Under the pieces are notes generated by a model that was given only the letters and a program-made list of their open reading frames with translations, searched no databases and was not told where the DNA came from. A DNA stretch of 64,000 nucleotides from Thermovibrio sp. Its GTDB lineage: Bacteria; Aquificota; Aquificia; Desulfurobacteriales; Desulfurobacteriaceae. Location: NCBI GenBank assembly GCA_015490195.1, contig WFYG01000019.1, positions 1 through 64,000 on the forward strand, read 5' to 3'. The first letter of the stretch is position 1. Each line of letters begins with the position of its first letter. Position numbers and translations under genes: made by a program. Below are positions 1 to 6,910 of the stretch, piece after piece.

Positions 1-1064
1 GCCTTTGGCATCCAGACCCTGTCGGGAGTTTCGCAGATAACCCTGATTGCAGACTCCTCACTTGCCATATAGACTGTGTCTCCCTTTTCCGCAGCGACGA
101 AGGGGCGGAGTTTTATCCTGTCGTTAAACCCTATAACTCCATCTTTGAAGGCAAAAAGCATTGCAAAGGGGCCGTTGAGCATTGCAGGGGCGTAAACGGT
201 TCTTATCATCTTTGCCATTTCGTAGATCTTCTCAAGGCCAACTTTTTTATAGTGTTCAATGTCTTTCCAGAAGGGAGCTGCCATTGCCATAAAAACAGCC
301 CTAATTGGAAGCCTGTGCTTCCTGAAGAGAAGGTCAAAAAGGTAGGCTGCAACCTCTGTATCTGTAAGGAGTGTGCACCTGTAGCCAAACATCTCAACGT
401 AGCGCTTGTTGGTTCCGTAAGAGGTTATCTCTCCGTTGTGAACGATTGCCCAGTCTAAAAGGGTGAAGGGGTGAGCTCCCCCCCACCAGCCGGGGGTATT
501 TGTTGGGAAACGGGTGTGGGCAAGCCAGATGTAGCCCTCGTATTCCTTTATCTCAAAGAAATCTCCAATCTCATCTGGGTGGCCAACTCCCTTAAAGGCT
601 CCCATGTTCTTGCCGCTTGAGATTACATAGGTTCCCTTAACCTTATCGTTTATCGTCATTACAGTCCTAACAACAAGGTCTTCTTCCGATTCCATAGGAA
701 GGCGGGCGTCGTCTCTCGGCTCAACGAAGTAGCGGTAAAAGTAGGGCGGTTTTGTCTTTTTGTAGAGGGAAGGAACCTCCTTTGTTGGAATCATCTCAGA
801 CTTTACGATTTTGAAGGATTTATTGAGAACGGCGTTGACTTCAGACTCGTAGTCAAGGTCGTCAAGCATAACGTGGAAGGCGTAGTATTCGGCTAAATCG
901 GGGTAGATGCCGTAGGCGGCATAGCCGGCACCCATTCCGTTTCCACGCTCTTTCATTGCAGTTATGGAATTGTATATGAACTTTCCGCTTATCTTTTTTC
1001 CGTCTCTGTTAACTATTCCGGCAAGGCCGCACCCTGCCATTTCGCTGTAGCAACCGCAAGCCAT
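1..1064 (-). CDS. Glutamate synthase glutamine amidotransferase subunit (3' end beyond window)
   Basis: Not in the ORF track because it runs off the left edge; I translated it from the complement. It begins MACGCYSEMAGCGLAGIVN. The CGLAG stretch fits the N-terminal nucleophile region of class II glutamine amidotransferases, which release ammonia from glutamine. The class II hallmarks HTRFPTNTPG and AIVHNGEITSYG follow. It would feed ammonia to the FMN synthase subunit encoded at 3452-4969. The presumed nucleophile Cys is not at residue 2, so a short propeptide or a later start is possible. ATG overlaps the TGA of the FAD gene upstream in the operon by one base, so translation is probably coupled. 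The archaeal-type (split) organisation is inferred from the gene set. Confidence 0.85.
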   Translation of the reverse strand, partial: MACGCYSEMAGCGLAGIVNRDGKKISGKFIYNSITAMKERGNGMGAGYAAYGIYPDLAEYYAFHVMLDDLDYESEVNAVLNKSFKIVKSEMIPTKEVPSLYKKTKPPYFYRYFVEPRDDARLPMESEEDLVVRTVMTINDKVKGTYVISSGKNMGAFKGVGHPDEIGDFFEIKEYEGYIWLAHTRFPTNTPGWWGGAHPFTLLDWAIVHNGEITSYGTNKRYVEMFGYRCTLLTDTEVAAYLFDLLFRKHRLPIRAVFMAMAAPFWKDIEHYKKVGLEKIYEMAKMIRTVYAPAMLNGPFAMLFAFKDGVIGFNDRIKLRPFVAAEKGDTVYMASEESAIRVICETPDRVWMPK

Positions 1065-2353
1065 CAGAACGCCCTCCAGTCTTTGTAGGCCGTTTTGTCC
1101 TGCTTCAGCTTCTCCTCCCTCCACCACTGGGGAAGGTCAACAAGGCCAAAGTCAAGCTCAACAAGTCTCTCTTTCACATTTGAAACGTCTATCTTCTGCC
1201 TTATGAGGTTTGTAAGGATTCCGGTTCTGTCTATCTCACCGATTGCTATGAACCCTATGAGCTTTCCGTTTTTAACGATTGCCTTTCTGTAGAAACCCTT
1301 TTTCTCAAACTTATCGTTGACAAAAACTTCACAGGAGTCGTCTGTCGGCTCAACAACTCCAGCGTTTAGAACGGGAACGGGAAGGAACTTAAGGGAGTTG
1401 AGAACAAGTCCTCCAAGGTATTCCATTTTCTTTCCGGCCATGTTGAGACCTGCGATGAATCCCTGCTCAAAGGCAAGGGGGAAGAGGGGAATGGGCTTTT
1501 TCTGGCCGTCAATAATGTCTGTACACTCTATACAGTCTCCCGCGGCAAAAATATCGGGAACGGAAGTCTCCATAGTGTCTGAGACAGAAATTCCTTTGTT
1601 GACCTCAACACCGGCAGTTTGGGCAAGCTCTGTGTTGGGGCGAACGCCAATTGCAACTACAACGGCATCTGCCCTTAGAACGGAACCAGATTTGAGACGA
1701 ACGCTGCTTACTTTTTCATCTCCCATTATCTCTTCAACTGTATCGTTGAAGATGAACTCAACGCCCTTTTCTCTCAGCATGTTCTCAACTATCTCTGAAC
1801 CTCTCCTGTCAAGTGCACGGGCAAGGACTCTGTCAAGGAGCTCCACCACCCTAACCTTTACCCCAATTTCCCTGAGGAAGTAGGCAACCTCAAGGCCGAT
1901 AAACCCTGAACCGATTACAACAACCTCCTTTGCCCCGTTCTCTTTCAAGTAGTTTTTGAATGAGATTGCCGAGTGGAGCTCCGTAAACGTAAAAACGCCC
2001 TTTTTATCACTTCCATTAATTGGTGGAACAAAAGGTTTACCGCCCGTTGCTATAAGGAGCTTATCGTAGGGAATAAGCTCATTTGAGTTTAAGGCAACAA
2101 CTTTGTTCTTTCTATTTATACTTACAGCTTTATGGCCCAAAATCGTTTCAACACCGTTCTTTTCAAAGAAGGAGTTATCTCTGTAGAGGAGCTTCTCCTC
2201 TGGAACGTCAACTAAAACATCGGCAATCATCGGTTTTGAGTAGCACCTGTCCTCGTAAGAGATGACGACTATCTCGCCGTCTGGGTCAACTTTCCTGATT
2301 CCAGTTATACACCCAACCGCCGCAGCGCTGTTTCCGACTATTACGTATCTCAT
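1064..2353 (-). CDS. FAD/NAD(P)-dependent oxidoreductase, glutamate synthase operon
   Basis: A 429-aa pyridine nucleotide-disulfide oxidoreductase fold. The N-terminal FAD Rossmann segment reads VIVGNSAAAVG, an NAD(P)-binding segment VVVIGSGFIGLEVAYFLRE lies in the middle, and the second FAD motif is DIFAAGDC. One Cys in RCYSKP sits where class III NADH oxidases and CoA-disulfide reductases keep their single redox Cys; there is no CxxxxC disulfide pair. In this operon it most likely passes NAD(P)H electrons through the ferredoxin-like subunit to the synthase. The start ATG overlaps the stop of the TumE-like gene by 4 nt (ATGA). The biological electron donor cannot be read from the sequence. 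Confidence 0.82.
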   Translation of the reverse strand: MRYVIVGNSAAAVGCITGIRKVDPDGEIVVISYEDRCYSKPMIADVLVDVPEEKLLYRDNSFFEKNGVETILGHKAVSINRKNKVVALNSNELIPYDKLLIATGGKPFVPPINGSDKKGVFTFTELHSAISFKNYLKENGAKEVVVIGSGFIGLEVAYFLREIGVKVRVVELLDRVLARALDRRGSEIVENMLREKGVEFIFNDTVEEIMGDEKVSSVRLKSGSVLRADAVVVAIGVRPNTELAQTAGVEVNKGISVSDTMETSVPDIFAAGDCIECTDIIDGQKKPIPLFPLAFEQGFIAGLNMAGKKMEYLGGLVLNSLKFLPVPVLNAGVVEPTDDSCEVFVNDKFEKKGFYRKAIVKNGKLIGFIAIGEIDRTGILTNLIRQKIDVSNVKERLVELDFGLVDLPQWWREEKLKQDKTAYKDWRAF

Positions 2354-2730
2354 TGGAGCTTATCCTCCAGAAGAAAGGTAGAAACAAAGTCTAAAAATTT
2401 TTCTAAGTTTTTAATGCTACTATTTCCCAATTCAAAAGGAGGTTCCTCAACGTTATCCTGAGAACCATTATGAAAATGAAAAGGATAAGTTGACAATTTT
2501 TTCGCTCTCTTTTCACCAGGGTAAGTATCCAATCTGTAAAATTTCCCGTTAAACTTCTGAAAGTGGAAAGAAAAAGAGTTTTCTTCAAGGGGACTGATGT
2601 AAATATCCAAAAATCCATCTTTCAAAGATATTCTAAGCTTTGTCCCTCTATTTAAATACTGAACATCCATAACCAAATCACCTAACTTTTCCAGAACAAG
2701 TTTTTCCGTTCTAAGAAGCTTATTTTCCAC
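2350..2730 (-). CDS. TumE-like (DUF6516-type) putative toxin
   Basis: A 126-aa basic/aromatic protein. Its central part (YRLDTYP...KLSTYPFHFHNGSQDNV) resembles the YRxDN...TFPHHKH signature I associate with the TumE/DUF6516 toxin family, and its size is typical. It starts with GTG, whose G is the last base of the upstream TAG (TAGTG), and it ends in an ATGA overlap with the FAD subunit. It is therefore locked into the glutamate synthase operon. Family membership is from memory of the motif, not a search. The alternative is a lineage-specific operon protein without toxin activity. Confidence 0.5.
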   Translation of the reverse strand: MENKLLRTEKLVLEKLGDLVMDVQYLNRGTKLRISLKDGFLDIYISPLEENSFSFHFQKFNGKFYRLDTYPGEKRAKKLSTYPFHFHNGSQDNVEEPPFELGNSSIKNLEKFLDFVSTFLLEDKLQ

Positions 2731-2972
2731 TAATCTTCCTCCAAAACAGAGAGGAGCTTATCAAGCTTCCGCCTGAATGCCTCAAGATTTTGAGCTAAAA
2801 AATAGTCATCAAGCCCCTCTTCTTCAGGTATTTCTTCAAAACGGCGCTGGAGCTCCTCAAAAGAGCTTACCCCATATTTCCTGAAGAGCTTTTCAAGCTC
2901 TGCATTGACCTCGGAATACCTGTTCTGGAGTTCTGCCTTAATCTCATCCCTACACTCGCGAACGTTCAACAT
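2730..2972 (-). CDS. Small acidic helical protein, putative antitoxin partner
   Basis: An 80-aa, charged, predicted all-helical protein with a KYGVSSFEELQRRFEE segment. Small acidic proteins of this KYG-(S)-FEEL type are, as I recall, often encoded immediately upstream of DUF6516 proteins in archaea and thermophilic bacteria, so an antitoxin role is plausible. No DNA-binding motif is visible. It lies 15 nt downstream of the four-cluster ferredoxin gene and ends TAGTG, overlapping the next start by one base. Function is inferred from size, charge and gene order only. Confidence 0.5.
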   Translation of the reverse strand: MLNVRECRDEIKAELQNRYSEVNAELEKLFRKYGVSSFEELQRRFEEIPEEEGLDDYFLAQNLEAFRRKLDKLLSVLEED

Positions 2973-2987
2973 AACTTCACCCTTTAA

Positions 2988-3443
2988 TTACCTTTCAAAA
3001 TCGTAGATGAGAGCTCTGTTTGGGCAGGCCTCAACGCAGGCAGGAAAGCCCCTGTCTCCACACAAATCGCACTTAAATGAGTGCCTCTTCTCCTCTCTAA
3101 TCATCGGGTGGGCCGCTCCGAACGGGCAGACGAGGACGCAGTTCCAGCATCCAACGCACTTCTCCTCGTCAAGGTTAACCTTACCGTTCTCGTCAACCAT
3201 TATTGCACCGGAGATGCAGGCGTCAAAGCAAAAAGGATGTTTACAGTGGCGGCACATGAGGGATAGGGAAACGGCCTCCTTTACCTCAACAGTTGCCCTT
3301 GGAAGGAGGTTTTCCAGCTTGTAGGCCTTTACAGGGTCTTTACTCTCGCTGTGAACCATTGTGCAGGCAACTTCGCAGTAGCGGCAGGAGATGCAGTTCT
3401 TCTCTATCGGGTAAACTTTCATCAGCTTCCTCTTCTTGCTCAT
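2988..3443 (-). CDS. Four-cluster [4Fe-4S] ferredoxin subunit of glutamate synthase
   Basis: A 151-aa iron-sulfur protein of the HycB/CooF-like type, with four cysteine groups: CISCRYCEVAC, CRHCKHPFCFDAC, CVGCWNCVLVC and CDLCGDRGFPACVEAC. These bind four [4Fe-4S] clusters arranged as in polyferredoxin electron-transfer subunits. No signal peptide is seen, so it is cytoplasmic. It sits 8 nt behind the synthase subunit gene and ahead of the FAD subunit, which fits an electron wire between the NAD(P)H-oxidising flavoprotein and the FMN/Fe-S synthase. It could alternatively accept electrons from free ferredoxin. Confidence 0.85.
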   Translation of the reverse strand: MSKKRKLMKVYPIEKNCISCRYCEVACTMVHSESKDPVKAYKLENLLPRATVEVKEAVSLSLMCRHCKHPFCFDACISGAIMVDENGKVNLDEEKCVGCWNCVLVCPFGAAHPMIREEKRHSFKCDLCGDRGFPACVEACPNRALIYDFER

Positions 3444-3451
3444 CTTACCCC

Positions 3452-4969
3452 CTACATTCCGGCGGGCAGAACGCCAAGGATTTTGTTCTCCTGCTCGGTA
3501 AGTCCCCAGCTCCTGAGCCTGAGCCTGTTCCCTTTGATGGACTCAATAGCGTTAATACCCATAGCCCCGAGGAGCTCCTTAATATCATGAGCCCAGGCCC
3601 TTAAGAGGTTGTAGAGGTTCTCAGCAACAATGTCCGGGTTTAACCTCTTTGCAAGCTTCGGGTTGTTTGTCGTAATTCCCCAGGCGCACCTACCTGTATG
3701 ACACTGCTGACACTGTGTGCACCCGGCGGCAAGCTTTGCAACAGTTCCTATGTAAACGGCATCTGCGCCAAGAGCTATGGCCTTAAGAACGTCTACTGCG
3801 CTTCTGAAACCACCTGCCGCAATCAGTGAAACCTCGTTCCTCAAGCCCTCTTTTCTGAGCCTGTCGTCAACGGCGGCAATGGCCATCTCTATGGGAATTC
3901 CAACATGGTCTCTCAGTGATTTAGGAGTTGCTCCCGTTCCACCTCTTACACCGTCTATTGCTATGGCATCGGCTCCGGCGTGGGCTATACCGCAGGCGAT
4001 TGCTGCAACGTTGTGAACTGCTGCAATTTTGACGAAAACGGGTTTTTCGTAGTTCGTAGCCTCTTTTAGGGCATAGATGAGCTGCCTTAAGTCTTCAATG
4101 GAGTAGATGTCGTGGTGGGGAGCCGGAGAGATGGCGTCTGAACCTACGGGAATCATACGGGTTTCGGCAATTCCCTCATTAACCTTTTCACCCGGAAGGT
4201 GGCCGCCGATTCCAGGCTTTGCTCCCTGACCGATTTTTATCTCAATGGCGGCGGAAGTTTCAAGGTATTCAAGGTCAACTCCGAAACGGCCAGAAGCAAC
4301 CTGAACAATTGTATGATCTTTAAACTCCCTCAAAGACTTGTGGAGTCCACCCTCTCCGGTGTTCCAGTAGGTTCCAAACTCCCTGCAGGCAATTGCCATG
4401 GCCTTTTGAAGGTTCAAATTGATTGAACCGTAAGACATTGCTGAGAAAAGAACGGGGATTTCCAGTTCTAACTGCTTCCCTATGGTCGTCTTTATGCTTA
4501 CGCCATCTGAATCAAACTGGAGCTGGTCTGTCTTCCTGCCAATGAAGGTCTTTAACTCCATAGGCTCCCTTAACGGGTCTATAGGCGGGTTTGTAACCTG
4601 ACAGGCATCTAAAAGAAGGTGGTCAAAGTAGTTCTTTATGGGTTTATCGTTTCCGGTAGATGTGAGGATAACTGCCCCCGTTAGCATCTGAACGTGGATG
4701 TCTCTAATGGCCTCTGGAGTCCAGTTGGCGTCTGGGTGGAAGGTTGAAGGATTCCTTACAACTTTGATGGCGTCTGTTGGACAGAAGGCTTCACACCGCT
4801 TACAGTTTACGCAGTTTTCGTGGTGGTTCATTATCATGTTAAGGTCTTCGTCGTAATAGGTGGCGTCAAAAGAGCACTGGTCAACGCACGACTTACACCT
4901 AACGCATTTGTAGTCGTCCCTTAATACCATAAAAGGGTAGAAGGCTACCTGAGGCTTCTTGAAGAGCAT
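3452..4969 (-). CDS. gltB: Archaeal-type glutamate synthase, FMN/Fe-S synthase subunit
   Basis: A 505-aa protein. It has an N-terminal pair of [4Fe-4S] ferredoxin motifs (CVRCKSCVDQC, CVNCKRCEAFC), then an FMN-binding TIM barrel with the family signatures GEGGLHKSL, GQGAKPGIGGHLPG and GVRGGTGATPKSLRD, and a further cysteine cluster CTQCQQCHTGRCAWG. It makes glutamate from 2-oxoglutarate and ammonia delivered by the amidotransferase subunit. Bacterial GOGAT normally fuses these parts; here they are separate genes, as in archaea and some thermophiles. The ATG is preceded by a GGGGGTG purine-rich site. It is the first gene of the operon, 40 nt after the CLC gene. Confidence 0.93.
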   Translation of the reverse strand: MLFKKPQVAFYPFMVLRDDYKCVRCKSCVDQCSFDATYYDEDLNMIMNHHENCVNCKRCEAFCPTDAIKVVRNPSTFHPDANWTPEAIRDIHVQMLTGAVILTSTGNDKPIKNYFDHLLLDACQVTNPPIDPLREPMELKTFIGRKTDQLQFDSDGVSIKTTIGKQLELEIPVLFSAMSYGSINLNLQKAMAIACREFGTYWNTGEGGLHKSLREFKDHTIVQVASGRFGVDLEYLETSAAIEIKIGQGAKPGIGGHLPGEKVNEGIAETRMIPVGSDAISPAPHHDIYSIEDLRQLIYALKEATNYEKPVFVKIAAVHNVAAIACGIAHAGADAIAIDGVRGGTGATPKSLRDHVGIPIEMAIAAVDDRLRKEGLRNEVSLIAAGGFRSAVDVLKAIALGADAVYIGTVAKLAAGCTQCQQCHTGRCAWGITTNNPKLAKRLNPDIVAENLYNLLRAWAHDIKELLGAMGINAIESIKGNRLRLRSWGLTEQENKILGVLPAGM

Positions 4970-5009
4970 TTCACACCCCCAAAGGTGAGTGGAAATATTC
5001 TACTACAGG

Positions 5010-6656
5010 CTATTGGGGAAGCGAAATTTTCCTGAGGAAGGTATCAACGTCAAACATTCCCTGATAGATGCCGTTCCTGTCAACCACTGGAATCAAATTG
5101 GCCTCAAATATGGCAACCACTTTTAAGACTTCTTCAACGGGAGCGTCTGTGGTTAGAACGAAGGGCTCTTCCGTCATGAGGTCTCTAACTTTCAGATCTG
5201 AAAGGTCGCTGATTGCTGCAAGTCTCAAGTCTCTTAGTGAGACTATTCCTACAAGTTTCCTATTTTTAGGGCTTTTAACAACGGGGATGTATCGCTCTTT
5301 TCCTTTCAGGAAACGCTCTATTAGGTATCTGATGTGGGCATTCTCGTAAACGGGAGGAACAGGTTTCAGGTAGTCTGAGAGTTTGAAATCTTTAAGGCGA
5401 ACTGAGAGGAGTTCCTCAACGTTAATCCCCTTGTGAAAGAGAGCTCTCTTGAAAAAGTCCACTTCGTTTGAAAGTCCGACAAGGAAGTTTGTAGTTACAG
5501 AGGTTAAAAGAATTGGGATTATCAGCTGGTAGCTGTGGGTCAGCTCAATAATTACAAGAGAGGAACGGAAAGGAGCCCTTGAGATACCGCTGAGCATTGC
5601 AGCAGAGCCGACAAGGGCAAAAACCCTCGGGTCAAACTGGGAGTAGTCTCCAACAAAGTAGCCGAGGAAAGCCCCTGTAAAGATTGAAGGAGCCATTACG
5701 CCGCCGAAAACTCCGCTGCCAAAGGAAAGAACAACGGCAACAAGTTTAGTAAGCGCAATTTCAAGGGCGGTGGCTGGAGAGAAGTGGTTTTTGAAGAGCT
5801 CCCCCACGGCACCGTATCCAACCCCTGCAGCCTCAGGGTGGAAAAGAAGCAGAAGGCCAACGATAAGACCAAATGAGAAAGCAACTTTTCCCCAGTAATG
5901 GCGGTAAGCAGCCCTTAAACGGGTGAAGAAGTTGAGCGAAACAAAAAAGAAGAGGGAAGAAACAGCAGTTAGAAGGGCTACAACTATGAAGAGAGGAATC
6001 TCTGCATCCTGAAAGTGGAGGGGAGGAACGTAAAAGGCTGTGAAGTCTCCAAGGAACTCCTGTGCAACTAAAGCTCCAACGCTTGCAGAAACCACCAAAG
6101 GAATTAGAACATAGCTGTTTATTTTTCCCAGAACTATCTCTGTTCCAAAGAGAACGGCTGCCAGAGGAGCATTAAAGGTTGCAGAGATAGCCGAAGCAAC
6201 GCCACACGTGAGGTAGATGGGAAGGTGAATCCTGTCTATTCTAAGGAGTTTTGAAAAGAGCTCCGAAAGAACCCCGCCAAGCTTTGCGATGGGGCCTTCA
6301 CGGCCGACGGGAGCTCCAAAACCTATGTTAAAGGAAGTTAAGGAGAGAACCAGAATTCCCCTCTTTAGGTTAAAACCTCCTCTCTCTAAAGAGATCCTCT
6401 TTGCTATCTCGTCTATCGTTGCATCTTCAGGAGAGACAAGAAAGTAACGGGAAACGGTGTAAGTAATATAGAAAATAAGCGGAAGAAGAACAGGGTAAAA
6501 AAGAGGCTTTCCTCCGGAAATAAAAGAAAAAAGAATATGACTTAGGGTTATCAGCTTCCTGAACAGAATAGCCGAAAACCCTCCAATAACTCCTATAAAG
6601 GAAGGAATTAAAAAGAAATGCTTCAAATAGTTCAGTAATTTCCTTAACTCACCCAA
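5010..6656 (-). CDS. CLC-family chloride channel/H+ antiporter with CBS pair
   Basis: A 548-aa membrane protein. The CLC core carries GREGP, which includes the gating glutamate, and the GSGVFGGVMAPS selectivity segment. Two C-terminal CBS domains follow (about residues 415-545; LKVRDLMTEEPFVL). The classic N-terminal GSGIP chloride-binding motif is not visible; the equivalent stretch reads DATIDEIAKRISLERGGFN, so anion selectivity may differ from model CLCs. Translation probably starts at TTG (TTGGGTGAG). No better in-frame start is seen and the ribosome site is weak. A TATAAT on the minus strand at 6666-6671 would put the transcript start almost at the start codon. Divergent from the H+-ATPase genes. 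Confidence 0.88.
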   Translation of the reverse strand: MGELRKLLNYLKHFFLIPSFIGVIGGFSAILFRKLITLSHILFSFISGGKPLFYPVLLPLIFYITYTVSRYFLVSPEDATIDEIAKRISLERGGFNLKRGILVLSLTSFNIGFGAPVGREGPIAKLGGVLSELFSKLLRIDRIHLPIYLTCGVASAISATFNAPLAAVLFGTEIVLGKINSYVLIPLVVSASVGALVAQEFLGDFTAFYVPPLHFQDAEIPLFIVVALLTAVSSLFFFVSLNFFTRLRAAYRHYWGKVAFSFGLIVGLLLLFHPEAAGVGYGAVGELFKNHFSPATALEIALTKLVAVVLSFGSGVFGGVMAPSIFTGAFLGYFVGDYSQFDPRVFALVGSAAMLSGISRAPFRSSLVIIELTHSYQLIIPILLTSVTTNFLVGLSNEVDFFKRALFHKGINVEELLSVRLKDFKLSDYLKPVPPVYENAHIRYLIERFLKGKERYIPVVKSPKNRKLVGIVSLRDLRLAAISDLSDLKVRDLMTEEPFVLTTDAPVEEVLKVVAIFEANLIPVVDRNGIYQGMFDVDTFLRKISLPQ

Positions 6657-6703
6657 AACCCAAGAATTATAACAAATTATGCTGTATGGAGGCTAATATC
6701 AAT

Positions 6704-6732
6704 TTGATAAACTGATAGAAAGAAGCTATACA
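6704..6732 (+). promoter_or_regulatory. Sigma70-type promoter for the H+-ATPase operon
   Basis: TTGATA (6704-6709), 17-nt spacer, TATACA (6727-6732). The transcript would start near 6739, giving a very short leader that contains the AAGGAGG site at about 6742 before the ATG at 6755. Confidence 0.7.
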
Positions 6733-6754
6733 AACTATCTTAAGGAGGGCAGAG

Positions 6755-6910
6755 ATGGAGAACTACCTTTCCCCCGGAGACCCATTGTTCAAAGTACTTG
6801 AGGTTGTAGGAGTGGCTGTTCTAATAGCTACAATTCTTGTTGGAGTTATGGTCAGCTACGACTGGTGGAAAGAAAAACAGGAAAAAGAGAGGGAGGAGCA
6901 AAATGGCTAG
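6755..6910 (+). CDS. 51-aa single-helix membrane protein coupled to the H+-ATPase
   Basis: Absent from the ORF track because it is short. ATG at 6755 sits behind a strong AAGGAGG site, and the frame runs to TAG at 6908-6910. The protein has a short polar start (MENYLSPGDPLFKV), one hydrophobic helix (VVGVAVLIATILVGVMV), then a charged amphipathic tail rich in Lys/Glu. The last codons overlap the first 8 nt of the ATPase gene, and the ATPase ribosome site (GGGAGGAG) lies inside this ORF, a classic coupling layout. By analogy with KdpF and other tiny P-type ATPase partners it could be a regulatory or assembly subunit. That is inference; I recognise no named family. Confidence 0.75.
   Translation: MENYLSPGDPLFKVLEVVGVAVLIATILVGVMVSYDWWKEKQEKEREEQNG

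Noticed and set aside
1317-1883. Plus-strand ORF of 188 aa opposite the FAD oxidoreductase gene.
   Set aside because: Ser/Thr-rich low-complexity translation typical of an antisense shadow.
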